A DNA stretch of 64,000 bases. Origin: Actinoalloteichus hymeniacidonis (GTDB taxonomy: Bacteria; Actinomycetota; Actinomycetes; Mycobacteriales; Pseudonocardiaceae). The stretch lies in NCBI RefSeq assembly GCF_014203365.1, contig NZ_JACHIS010000001.1, forward strand, positions 3,286,001 to 3,350,000, read 5' to 3'. The notes beneath the pieces were generated by a model. The model had not been told where the DNA came from. It saw only the letters and a program-made list of their open reading frames with translations, and made no database searches. Each line of letters begins with the position of its first letter. Positions within the stretch are counted from its first letter, which is position 1. Positions 25,669 through 33,708 of the stretch are shown in pieces. A program made the translations under genes and the position numbers.

Positions 25669-26730
25669 GTGCGGACCTTCGTCCATGAATCCTCGCCCGG
25701 CCGGGTCGTGTTCGGCGCCGATGTCGTCGACCGCGTCGGCGACGAGGTCCGGCGGCTCGGCGGCAATAGGCCGCTGGTGGTCAGCGGCCCCTCCCGACGC
25801 TCCGTGGACCGGGTGCGCCGAGGCTTGGATCCGCTGGCGGTCGGCGAGTTCGCCGGCGCGGCGATGCACGCTCCCGTCGAGGTCACCGAGCAGGCGTTGA
25901 CGGAATTGCGCAGGCACCGGGCCGACTGTGTGGTGAGCATCGGCGGCGGGTCGGCGACCGGGCTGTCCAAGGCGTTGGCAGCGCGAACCGACCTGCCGCA
26001 GGTGGTCATCCCGACCACCTACTCCGGCTCCGAGGTCACCTCGGTGCTGGGTGAGACCAGCCAGGGCCGCAAGACCACCCGCTCCTCGCCGATGCTGTTG
26101 CCCGAGACGGTGCTGTACGACGTGAATCTCACGCTGGGTCTGCCGGTTGCCGCCTCGGTCACCAGCGCGGTGAATGCGATGGCACACGCCGTGGAGGCAC
26201 TGTATTCACCGCAGGCCAACGGGCTGGTCGACGCGGTCGCTCTCGCCGCGATCCGCATGATCGGCCCTGGGCTGTCCGGGATCCGCGTCGATCCCCGGGA
26301 CACCGAGTGCCGGGCCGCCCTGCTGGAGGCAGCGTGGCTGGCGGGGATGACCCTGGCCTCGGCGGGAATGGGTTTGCACCACAAGCTGTGTCACGTACTG
26401 GGTGGTTCGTTCGGACTGGCGCACGCCCCGACGCACACCGTGGTGCTGCCGCACGTATTGGCGTACAACTCCCCCGCCATCGGTCGGACGACGGCCCGAA
26501 TCGCCGACGCGCTGGGAGTCGGCGATGCCGCGGTCGGGTTGGCACACACCATCCGCGATCTGGGCGGACCGGTCAGCCTTCGCGCGCTTGGTCTGCGGGA
26601 AGCGGATCTTCCGGAGGTCGCGCGTCGCGCCGTCGCCGCTCCCTATGCCAACCCGAGGCCGGTCGAGCAGGCCCCGTTGGAGGCGCTGCTGCGGATTGCC
26701 TGGGAAGGCGGCGATCCTCGGACTCCGTGA
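25669..26730 (+). CDS. Maleylacetate reductase, iron-type alcohol dehydrogenase family
   Basis: NAD(P)H-dependent reductase of 353 aa converting maleylacetate to 3-oxoadipate at the end of hydroquinone and chlorocatechol breakdown. The dinucleotide site is SIGGGSATGLSKALA; TTYSGSEVTSVLGET and the metal-site histidines NAMAHAVEALYS, GLHHKLCHVLGGSFGLAHAPTHTVVLPHVL identify the maleylacetate branch. GTG start, 12 bp after the esterase. It is the last gene of the MarR-controlled operon; a 7-bp hairpin (26820-26838) lies about 90 bp downstream. Confidence 0.92.
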   Translation: MRTFVHESSPGRVVFGADVVDRVGDEVRRLGGNRPLVVSGPSRRSVDRVRRGLDPLAVGEFAGAAMHAPVEVTEQALTELRRHRADCVVSIGGGSATGLSKALAARTDLPQVVIPTTYSGSEVTSVLGETSQGRKTTRSSPMLLPETVLYDVNLTLGLPVAASVTSAVNAMAHAVEALYSPQANGLVDAVALAAIRMIGPGLSGIRVDPRDTECRAALLEAAWLAGMTLASAGMGLHHKLCHVLGGSFGLAHAPTHTVVLPHVLAYNSPAIGRTTARIADALGVGDAAVGLAHTIRDLGGPVSLRALGLREADLPEVARRAVAAPYANPRPVEQAPLEALLRIAWEGGDPRTP

Positions 26731-26760
26731 TCGGCTGCGGGCGGTGTCTTCACGCCGGTC

Positions 26761-26796
26761 AGGCATTATTTTTAATCGACACTGAAGAGATAGGCA
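26761..26796 (+). repeat. Copy 3 of the dispersed AT-rich 36-bp motif
   Basis: 27 of 36 positions identical to 21099-21134, ungapped. It is intergenic, after the maleylacetate reductase gene and before a hairpin. Its base composition contrasts sharply with the surrounding DNA. Confidence 0.45.
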
Positions 26797-26819
26797 CAAT
26801 CATGCATTCGGCAGCCGGG

Positions 26820-26838
26820 GGATGACCGTCCGTCATCC
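26820..26838. terminator. Hairpin after the quinone-degradation operon
   Basis: GGATGAC, loop CGTCC, GTCATCC: a perfect 7-bp stem about 90 bp past the maleylacetate reductase stop. It is a modest terminator candidate. Confidence 0.4.
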
Positions 26839-26928
26839 GCAGCCGGAAGCCACCCGGTCGGTGGCTCACACGGGTGGAACGGAATGTCTCGAGTTGCCGA
26901 CCACGCCGACACCCCCAATGCTCCCCAG

Positions 26929-26946
26929 CGTAGTCAGTTGGCTACG
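26929..26946. promoter_or_regulatory. Operator-like inverted repeat before a small ORF
   Basis: CGTAGTCA-GT-TGGCTACG: 8-bp arms with one mismatch and a 2-bp spacer, centred 32 bp before the GTG at 26970. The size and spacing resemble an XRE-type operator. No regulator gene is adjacent. Confidence 0.4.
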
Positions 26947-26969
26947 CAAAGTATGAAATGGAGGTCGAG

Positions 26970-27086
26970 GTGGACGAGCAGGCGACGTCGAAACGCCTTG
27001 AACCACCCACGCCGGCACAGCTCGACGGGTCCACCCAGGGCTCGGTCGACGCCGGGCTGGGTGCGAGATCGGCCTCGACGGCCTGA
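26970..27086 (+). CDS. Possible 38-residue peptide gene
   Basis: Small ORF in a 583-bp gap between convergent operons. The GTG at 26970 has GGAGG at 26960-26964, 5 nt away; an ATG at 26958 in the same frame lacks a site. The peptide starts VDEQATSKRLEPPTPAQLDG and ends with a Ser/Ala-rich tail and no Cys, so it is neither a lanthipeptide nor a disulfide peptide. There is no signal peptide. I do not recognise it. An inverted repeat lies just upstream and a very stable terminator 140 bp downstream, which together make a small transcript plausible. Confidence 0.35.
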   Translation: MDEQATSKRLEPPTPAQLDGSTQGSVDAGLGARSASTA

Positions 27087-27226
27087 GTACCCCTGTCGGC
27101 CCCCGTTGCCTGCGATCGGATGGCCTCCCCGGCGCCCACCCGAGTAAGGCGACGATCGCGAACGGCGGATGACCACCGCCGGTGCGGCACGAGGGCGCGA
27201 CGGCATGTCGACGGTCGGGTCGACCC

Positions 27227-27270
27227 GGGGGCGGTGGTGATCGGCTCCCCCACCGATCATCACCGCCCCC
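27227..27270. terminator. Very long hairpin after the zinc alcohol dehydrogenase gene
   Basis: 18-bp stem (17 matches, one G-T type mismatch) formed by 27227-27244 and 27253-27270 with an 8-nt loop. It lies 44 bp beyond the dehydrogenase stop on the minus strand and would also end transcripts coming from the + strand. Confidence 0.7.
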
Positions 27271-27313
27271 ATCGACGCCCACCCGGCAACCGACCGGCCG
27301 CCTGCTTCCCGGG

Positions 27314-28378
27314 TCACCGCCGGGGATCGACCAGGACCTTCGCGTGCCTGCTCTGCCCGGATTCCAACTCCGCCAGGATCCGTTCCAGGTCATCCAGGCC
27401 GACCGTTCCGGTGTGCAGTTCCTGGGTGCGCACCGAGCCGTCGGCGATGGCCCGCATCGCACCGAGGAAGTCCTCGTGGTTGTAGGCCAGCGAGCCCACC
27501 ACCGTCAGCTCGCGCATCTGCCAATCGGCGTAGCTCACCTCGGAAGACACCATCGGGAATCCCAACAGGGCCAACCGGCCGCCCCGGCGCACGAGTTCGC
27601 CGGAGGACTGCAGTAGCCCTGCCACCCCGCTGCACTCGTACACGATGTCGGCGCCGAGACCGCCGGAGACCTGGCCGACTCGTGCGACGAAGTCGGACCC
27701 CGGGCTGTGTACCTCGGCGAAGCCCAAGGCCCGAGCCGTCGCCCGCCGATCGGCGGACGGCTCCACCACCAGCACCATCCCGGCACCCGCATGGCGGGCG
27801 TGCTGCGCGGTGAGCAGTCCGATCGGTCCGGCCCCCTGCACGACCACGATCGCACCGAAGGGTTGCCTGGCGCGTTTGACGGCGTGAAAGGTCACGGCGG
27901 TCGGTTCGACCAGGGCGGCCTGCTCCTGACTGAGCCCATCGAGGACGCGCATCACCCGCCGCGCGGAGACCGCCAGTTCGGTGGCGAATCCACCCCATTG
28001 CGGTGCGTCGTCGGTGACGCCGTTGGCCTCGGCGAAGGCCGTGTCACAGTGGTCGGGATTGCCGAGTCTGCATTGTGCGCAGTGGCCGCAGGCCGGGCCG
28101 ACGCAGGCCACCACCCGGTCGCCCACGGCGAAATCCGTGACCTCGGCACCCACCGCGCGGATGGCGCCCGTCCACTCGTGGCCGAACACCGAGGGCGGCA
28201 CGAGTCCACCCGAGGCGTAGGCGTGGGTGTCGGTGCCGCAGACCCCGCAGTAGGTGATGGAGACGACGACGCCGTCGGCGGCAGGTTCGAGCCGCTCGGC
28301 GGTCTCCCGGATCTCCACGGCACCCGGTGCGGTGACGACGGCGTAACGCGCGGACTCCGAACTGGTCCTGGCACTCAT
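27314..28378 (-). CDS. Zinc-dependent alcohol dehydrogenase (MDR family)
   Basis: Medium-chain dehydrogenase of 354 aa, probably oxidising a secondary alcohol or polyol with NAD(P). The catalytic zinc site is YCGVCGTDTHAY with GHEWTG; the structural zinc lobe is the four-Cys CGHCAQCRLGNPDHC; and the Rossmann loop is VQGAGPIGLLTAQHARHAGAG. EPTAVTFHAVKRA is the usual second-zinc-ligand region. Order and length are standard. Upstream on the same strand lie an ABC-F gene (114-bp gap) and dacB; joint transcription is possible but function does not suggest a pathway. A strong terminator follows. Confidence 0.9.
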   Translation of the reverse strand: MSARTSSESARYAVVTAPGAVEIRETAERLEPAADGVVVSITYCGVCGTDTHAYASGGLVPPSVFGHEWTGAIRAVGAEVTDFAVGDRVVACVGPACGHCAQCRLGNPDHCDTAFAEANGVTDDAPQWGGFATELAVSARRVMRVLDGLSQEQAALVEPTAVTFHAVKRARQPFGAIVVVQGAGPIGLLTAQHARHAGAGMVLVVEPSADRRATARALGFAEVHSPGSDFVARVGQVSGGLGADIVYECSGVAGLLQSSGELVRRGGRLALLGFPMVSSEVSYADWQMRELTVVGSLAYNHEDFLGAMRAIADGSVRTQELHTGTVGLDDLERILAELESGQSRHAKVLVDPRR

Positions 28379-28492
28379 ACCAGCGAGTTTATGGCGATCG
28401 GCCCAGTCGGCAGCGCGAGCGCCGATTCCGCCGCCCGCCGATCGGCGTTGCTCGGGCGGGTCGCGGTCAGACGGTCGGTCCCGGCTCCCGGC

Positions 28493-30136
28493 TCACACGA
28501 CCTGTTCGGTGATGCCACCCTCGGCGACCTCGATGCGGCGATTCACCCGTACCGCGTCGAGCATTCGACGGTCGTGGGTGACCAGGAGCAGGGTCCCGGT
28601 GTAGGAGTCCAAGGCCGATTCGAGCTGTTCGATCGCGGGCAGGTCGAGGTGGTTGGTCGGCTCGTCGAGGACGAGCAGGTTGACCCCCCGGGCTTGCAGC
28701 AGGGCCAGAGCCGCGCGGGTCCGCTCCCCCGGCGACAACGAGGACGCTGGCCGGAAGACGTGCTCGGCGACCAGCCCGAACTTCGCCAACAGGGTGCGGA
28801 TCTCATCCGGTGGCGGGCCGGGTAGCTCGGCGCGAAAGGCCTCCAGCAACGGCATGTCACCCAGGAACAGCGCCCTGGCCTGGTCGACCTCGCCGACGAC
28901 CACCCCGGAACCGAGCGCCGCAGATCCCGTCTCCGGTTCGAGCCTGCCCAGCAACGCCGCGAGCAGGGTGGACTTGCCCGCCCCGTTGGCCCCGACGATC
29001 GCGACGCGATCGGCCCAGTCGATGTGCAGGTCGATCGGTCCGAGGCCGAAGGTCCCACGCCGCAACACCGCACCCCGCAGGGTCGCCACGATCGCACCCG
29101 ATCGGGGGGCCGTGGCGATCGACATCTGCAGTTCCCACTCTTTCCGAGGCTCCTCGACGACATCGAGTCGTTCGATCAGCCGCTCGGTCTGGCGGGCTTT
29201 CGCCGCTTGCTTCTCGGTGGACTCGGAACGGAACTTGCGGCCGATCTTGTCGTTGTCGCCGGACTTCCGTCGCGCGTTCTTGACGCCCTTCTCCATCCAG
29301 GCGCGTTGGGTGCGGGCCCGCGCGGCCAACGCGTCCCGGGTGTCGGCGTACTCCTCGTAGTCCTGTCGGGCGTGGCGGCGGAGTCGTTCGCGCTCGGCGA
29401 GGTAGGCGTCGTATCCGCCGCCGTAGAGGTGCACCCGCTGTTGGGCCAGGTCGAGTTCCAACACCTTGGTGACGGTCCTGGCCAGGAACTCCCGATCGTG
29501 GCTGACCAACACCGTGCCCGCCCGCAGGCCGTTGACGAACCGTTCCAACCGGTCCAGTCCGTCGAGGTCGAGGTCGTTGGTCGGCTCGTCGAGCAGGAAG
29601 ACGTCGTACCGGCTCAGCAGCAGCGAGGCCATTCCCGCCCTGGCCGCCTGACCACCGGAGAGCGCCGTCATGTGCCGGTCGAGATCGACGTCGAGACCGA
29701 GTTGCCCGGTGATCTCCTCAGCGCGTTCCGCGAGGTCGGCGCCGCCGAGGGCGAGCCAGCGGTCGAAGGCGGTCTCGTAGGCGTCGTCGGCGCCCGGGGC
29801 GCCTTCGGTGAGTGCGGCGACCGCGGCGTCCAGCGCGGTCTGTGCCGAGGTGACACCGGTGCGTCTGGCGAGGAAGTCCCGGACCGTCTCGCCGGGTCGC
29901 CGCTCTGGTTCCTGCGGTAGGTGGCCGACGGTCGCGCTGGGCGGGTTGAGGGTGATGGTCCCCTGATCGGGAGTGCCCAGTCCGCCGAGTAGCCGCAGCA
30001 ACGTCGATTTGCCTGCGCCGTTCACCCCGACCAGACCGATGACGTCGCCGGGCGCGACCACGAGGTCGAGTCCGCTGAACAGCAGATGGTCGCCGAAACC
30101 GGCCGCGAGGTCCTTGGCGACGAGAGTTGTACTCAT
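28493..30136 (-). CDS. ABC-F family ATPase, second copy
   Basis: Duplicated soluble ABC ATPase of 547 aa. NBD1: GVNGAGKST, LSGGQ, FLLDEPTNDLD; NBD2: GANGAGKST, LSPGER (Pro in the second signature) and LVLDEPTNHLD. The interdomain linker is long and basic (EKGVKNARRKSGDNDKIGRKFRSESTEKQAAKARQTERLIERL), like translation-associated ABC-F proteins of actinobacteria; the protein is only distantly like the ABC-F at 5077-6714. The longer, Lys/Arg-rich linker and the lack of a structured leader suggest a housekeeping or general ribosome role, which is inference. It follows dacB after a terminator hairpin, so it may have its own promoter within about 100 bp. Confidence 0.9.
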   Translation of the reverse strand: MSTTLVAKDLAAGFGDHLLFSGLDLVVAPGDVIGLVGVNGAGKSTLLRLLGGLGTPDQGTITLNPPSATVGHLPQEPERRPGETVRDFLARRTGVTSAQTALDAAVAALTEGAPGADDAYETAFDRWLALGGADLAERAEEITGQLGLDVDLDRHMTALSGGQAARAGMASLLLSRYDVFLLDEPTNDLDLDGLDRLERFVNGLRAGTVLVSHDREFLARTVTKVLELDLAQQRVHLYGGGYDAYLAERERLRRHARQDYEEYADTRDALAARARTQRAWMEKGVKNARRKSGDNDKIGRKFRSESTEKQAAKARQTERLIERLDVVEEPRKEWELQMSIATAPRSGAIVATLRGAVLRRGTFGLGPIDLHIDWADRVAIVGANGAGKSTLLAALLGRLEPETGSAALGSGVVVGEVDQARALFLGDMPLLEAFRAELPGPPPDEIRTLLAKFGLVAEHVFRPASSLSPGERTRAALALLQARGVNLLVLDEPTNHLDLPAIEQLESALDSYTGTLLLVTHDRRMLDAVRVNRRIEVAEGGITEQVV

Positions 30137-30209
30137 GAGGCGTCCGATCCTAATCGGCGCGCCCCGATATCCCCGGCAAGCCCTCGACGTGCCTGCGCCC
30201 TCGGCGCAC

Positions 30210-30235
30210 GTCGCCGCACCCGTCGGTGCGGCGAC
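30210..30235 (-). terminator. Hairpin after dacB
   Basis: GTCGCCGCACC, loop CGTC, and the exact complement (11-bp stem). It is 13 bp beyond the dacB stop and before the ABC-F start. Confidence 0.6.
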
Positions 30236-30247
30236 CGTCTCGGCGGC

Positions 30248-31849
30248 TCAGCAGGCGCGGGCCCAGGTGCATTCCAGTGCCGATTCGTCGACGGGGGTGC
30301 GCGGATCGTCGACGGGCAGCCGAATCTCGGGTGTGGACAGTGTCTCGACGTCGATCACGCGGTCCTGCTCGCCCGCATAGCGGGCCAGCCGCAGCGCGAC
30401 GAGATCCTCGATGTCCTTGGGGCTCGCGCCGAGGTAGTTGTTGAACACCACCGAGAAGACCAGCTCCTCACCGGAGGCGGCCGTGACATAGCCGGACAGC
30501 CCCGTGACACCGGTGAGCGAGCCGGTCTTGGCGTGCACGTTGCCCGCCGCCTCGGTGCCCGCCAACCGATTCCGCAGGGTGCCGCCGACCAGCCGGTCGG
30601 ACTCGCCTGCGATCGGCAGGGACTCGTACCAGTCCGAGAACCACGGTCGGTCGCCTGCCGCGACCAGCAGCGTGGTGAGCTGGTCGGCCGTCACCATGTC
30701 CATCCTGGAGAGACCCGACCCGTCGACCAGTCGGTAGTCGGCGGCAGGCAGACCGAGGTCGGCGAGCGTGTCGGTCAGCACCGCGCCGCCGGCCCGCCAG
30801 CTTCCCGAGGCGCCGTGCTCGGCGCCCATCGCCTTGACCAGCACCTCGGCGTGACCGTTGTTGCTGAGCTTCATGAACGGCACCATGAGCTCGTCCAGCG
30901 GCATCGAGTCGTGCTCGGCCAGCACCTCGGCATGCTCGGGTGTGCTGCCCCGGACGACATCGCCGAGCACTCGGACGTCGTGATCGGCCAAGGCCCGGTG
31001 GAACACGTCGGCCGCGTAGTCGGTCGGTTCCCAGACCGTGCTCCAGTCCTGGGTGGGAGCACCGTCGAGCGCGATGCTGCCGTCGACGCGGATGGCGTTG
31101 CCGCCGCGTTCCCGGTGCACCGTGATGGCCTCGGTGCTGCCCGCTGCCGAGGTCGTCGCGCGGACGTCCACGGTGACGTGGTCGGTGGGCGGTTCGACGG
31201 TGACCTCCGGCGGGGCGCCCTCCTCGGCGCCGGGCGCGACCTCCACGATCACCGTTCCCGCGTCGTAGTCGGTGTCCGGGGCGACGGTGAGGGCGGAGAT
31301 CTGCGCCGAGTAGTAGTAGGGCTCGTCGTCCCAGGCCCAGCCGGTGCCCAGCCGCACATCGTCGAACCAGGTGTCGTCGGCGACGAGGTCGCCGCGCACC
31401 AGATCGATGCCCGCGTCGGCGATGTCGGCGGCCAGTGCGTCGTAGTCCTCGGCGAGCAGGGTCGGATCGCCGGTCCCGCGCAGATACAGGTCGCCGTTGA
31501 GCACCCCGCCGTAGCGCCGGGCCGGACTGCTGACCTCGGTGCGGAATCGGTAGTCCGGTCCGAGGGCCTCCAGCGCGGCGACGGAGGAGAGCAGTTTCGC
31601 GTTGGACGCGGGCAGCAGCAGCTCCTCGGCTCCGCGTTGGTAGAGGGTCTCGCCGTCGGCGACGGTGCGCACCACCACGCCCACGCCCGCACCGTCCAAT
31701 CGGGAGTCGGCGAGGATGCGATCCAGATCCGAGGCCAGGGCTTGATCGCCGATGGGTTCGGTGCTGCCCGCCATGCCGGGCAGCGCAAGTAGTCCTATGA
31801 GCGAAACCGCGGTCACCGCCGCGCCCACGTAGTGCAACCGACTGGTCAT
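30248..31849 (-). CDS. dacB: D-alanyl-D-alanine carboxypeptidase/endopeptidase (PBP4 type)
   Basis: Exported class C penicillin-binding protein of 533 aa that trims or cleaves D-Ala-containing peptidoglycan cross-links. After a Sec signal (VGAAVTAVSLIGLLALPGMAGS) come Ser82-Asn-Ala-Lys85 (nucleophile and base), the long inserted domain that marks class C, KLSNNGHAEVL (SxN) and HAKTGSLTGVTGLSGY (KTG). GGAGG lies 5 nt before ATG 31849; the same frame runs open far upstream but is not coding-like. It is on its own promoter: the next 966 bp upstream hold no convincing gene. Confidence 0.93.
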   Translation of the reverse strand: MTSRLHYVGAAVTAVSLIGLLALPGMAGSTEPIGDQALASDLDRILADSRLDGAGVGVVVRTVADGETLYQRGAEELLLPASNAKLLSSVAALEALGPDYRFRTEVSSPARRYGGVLNGDLYLRGTGDPTLLAEDYDALAADIADAGIDLVRGDLVADDTWFDDVRLGTGWAWDDEPYYYSAQISALTVAPDTDYDAGTVIVEVAPGAEEGAPPEVTVEPPTDHVTVDVRATTSAAGSTEAITVHRERGGNAIRVDGSIALDGAPTQDWSTVWEPTDYAADVFHRALADHDVRVLGDVVRGSTPEHAEVLAEHDSMPLDELMVPFMKLSNNGHAEVLVKAMGAEHGASGSWRAGGAVLTDTLADLGLPAADYRLVDGSGLSRMDMVTADQLTTLLVAAGDRPWFSDWYESLPIAGESDRLVGGTLRNRLAGTEAAGNVHAKTGSLTGVTGLSGYVTAASGEELVFSVVFNNYLGASPKDIEDLVALRLARYAGEQDRVIDVETLSTPEIRLPVDDPRTPVDESALECTWARAC

Positions 31850-32815
31850 CGCAGCCTCCGAAAGGGGGCGATCCCGAAGTGATCGGACAGTCGACATTAG
31901 GCATGTCCGGGTGAACCGGTCAACGCATCGACCGCAGGCAACCCGCCGAATGGCGAATAGCGGACCCCTGATGGAGTGAGCGGGACGGTCGCCTCTGTCG
32001 AGTGAAGTCCACCGGGATCGACTGCCGGGCCCGGCGAGTTCTGCGATCTTTGAGAAACCGCAGAGATCGTCACCATCGGCGACATCCCGGGAATGCGCCG
32101 AAGCACGCGATGGCCGAGCGGCGGGCGCGTCACCTCGCGTCGGTCGCTCTCGTCGACGACGAGTCCGAGTCTCGACTCCCCCGAGGACCAGCTGCCCGAC
32201 CGAGGTCGGATCCGGTCGTCTCGGGGTGAGCCTGCGCGAGTCCGCTGTTCCAACCGGGGAGGTATGTGGTGCTGCGACGCGAACACGGACCTGGATCGAT
32301 CCGGGGCTCCGGCCGGGCGCGGAGTGCAGGGGTCGGTCGGTTCGCCGCGAGCCTGCCGTGCGTCGGCTCGACCGAGGCGCCTGCCCGCAGTATCGAACCG
32401 GGCCGGGTGCTCGACCGGGTGCCCTGGGGCTGGCCCCTCGAGCATGCGCATTGGACGTCCGCGCCACGAGGTCGTCCCCCGGGCAGGCCCAGCGAGCGCG
32501 GACGTGATCGGCCCGATACGAGCCCGCCGTCCCGGCGCGGATTGCGACGGCGCCGGAACTAGCGCGTGGTGGATCGCGATCGACATCGTGGTCCGCCTTT
32601 CTGACGAGGCCGCCGACACCCCGAGTCGGCGGCCTCGTCGCGTCATGCCCGACGCTTTGCGACGAACCGCACTCGGCCGACGGTTCGAGGACCGTCGGCG
32701 CTGTCGTGTCGCCGCTCGGATACCCACCGTTGTGAGGAACGTCCCTTGTCTTACGGCCGCTCGTCCCGCAGCATCCTCGTGAAAGATCTTTTCTCGGGAA
32801 GGACGACCCACTGCG
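31850..32815. other. Long divergent intergenic region with two strong hairpins
   Basis: 966 bp between dacB (-) and the thioesterase gene (+). A perfect 15-bp stem (32603-32617 with 32625-32639, loop ACCCCGA) and a 9-bp stem (32676-32684 with 32691-32699, loop TCGAGG) lie in the leader of the + strand gene. Open frames on both strands, including a 229-codon minus frame with an AAAGGCGG site at ATG 32586, are Arg/Ser/Pro-rich with unremarkable third positions and were not accepted as genes. The DNA may encode a small RNA. Confidence 0.45.
32603..32639 (+). terminator. 15-bp hairpin in the thioesterase leader
   Basis: GACGAGGCCGCCGAC, loop ACCCCGA, exact complement. It is either the terminator of an unseen upstream transcript or an attenuator 177 nt ahead of the thioesterase ATG. 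Confidence 0.5.
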
Positions 32816-33580
32816 ATGACCGCCAGCACGAGCGAAGCGTGGATACGACGTTTTCATCCGACCTCGACCGCGCGAGCGCGTCTGCTCTGCCTGCCGCATG
32901 CGGGTGGGGCCGCAAGCTACTTCTTCCCGCTCTCCCGAGGTCTGTCGCCACAGATCGAGGTACTCGCCGTGCAGTACCCGGGCAGGCAGGACCGGCGGTC
33001 CGAGCCCTGCGTCGAGACCGTGGAGGAGTTGGCCGAGCGTCTGGTCGAGGTCGTGCTGCCCTTCCAGGACAAGCCCTTGGCGCTCTTCGGCCACAGTCTG
33101 GGCGGCTCGGTGGCCTTCGAGCTGGCCGCACGACTGGAGGCGCATGGAGTGGTGCCGACGACCTTGTTCGTCTCCGGCAGACGGGCCCCGAGCGCCATCC
33201 GGGAGAACGAGACCGCGCACCTGCGTGACGATGCGGGCTTGATCGACGAGATCAAGCAACTCGCGGGCACCGACGACGGATTATGGGACGACAAGGAGAT
33301 GGTGGCGCTGGTGCTGCCCGCCATCCGCAACGACTATCGCGCGGCGGAGACCTACCGGCCGGAGCACCACACCCGCATCGCCGCGCCGATCCACGCGCTG
33401 CTCGGGGACGACGATCCCAAGGCGAACGTGAACGAGGTCCAACGCTGGGCCACTCACACGACGGGCGGCTTCGAGCTCGACGTCTACCCGGGCGGGCACT
33501 TCTACTTGAACGACCATGCACCTGCCCTGATCGAGCACATCGCGAACAGGTTGACCGGGCGCGTCACCACCGGAAGCTGA
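32816..33580 (+). CDS. Type II thioesterase (siderophore/NRPS associated)
   Basis: Alpha/beta hydrolase of 254 aa that removes wrong acyl groups from carrier proteins of NRPS or PKS lines. Oxyanion region RLLCLPHAGGAASYF, nucleophile GHSLGG with Ser94, Asp in LLGDDDPKAN and His in YPGGHFYLNDH are all in place, and QYPGRQDR is typical of the TEII family. It is followed by a terminator hairpin and then the Sfp-type PPTase and an iron-siderophore importer. I therefore infer that it edits a siderophore assembly line encoded elsewhere, since no NRPS is in this window. ATG 32816 lies 8 nt after AAGGACG. Confidence 0.9.
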   Translation: MTASTSEAWIRRFHPTSTARARLLCLPHAGGAASYFFPLSRGLSPQIEVLAVQYPGRQDRRSEPCVETVEELAERLVEVVLPFQDKPLALFGHSLGGSVAFELAARLEAHGVVPTTLFVSGRRAPSAIRENETAHLRDDAGLIDEIKQLAGTDDGLWDDKEMVALVLPAIRNDYRAAETYRPEHHTRIAAPIHALLGDDDPKANVNEVQRWATHTTGGFELDVYPGGHFYLNDHAPALIEHIANRLTGRVTTGS

Positions 33581-33585
33581 TCGAC

Positions 33586-33614
33586 CGGGCACGTCGGAAC
33601 AGCCGACGTGCCCG
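33586..33614 (+). terminator. Hairpin after the thioesterase gene
   Basis: CGGGCACGTCGG, loop AACAG, exact complement: a 12-bp stem beginning 6 nt after the thioesterase stop. It separates this gene from the PPTase gene, so only partial read-through is expected. Confidence 0.65.
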
Positions 33615-33708
33615 ACTGCCTCGCCGACCGATCGATCGGCAGCCGCGCGACGAGGTCGCGAGACGGACACCGGAGAATGCGGGAACCCCATCCGCCGAGA
33701 GGGAGATC

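Noticed and set aside
26866-27462. Frames on the minus strand through the end of the alcohol dehydrogenase
   Set aside because: Shadows of the dehydrogenase extended through the terminator hairpin.
31897-32586. A 229-codon minus-strand frame with an AAAGGCGG site
   Set aside because: Arg/Ser/Pro-rich, no recognisable domain, third-position composition like the surrounding DNA; also contains the leader hairpins' opposite strand.
32093-32782. A 229-codon + strand frame before the thioesterase
   Set aside because: Low-complexity Arg/Ala/Pro content with no ribosome site; overlaps the two hairpins.
31850-33259. N-terminal extension of the dacB frame to over 1000 codons
   Set aside because: The DacB signal peptide and GGAGG site are at 31849; upstream sequence is not coding-like and antisense to the thioesterase.
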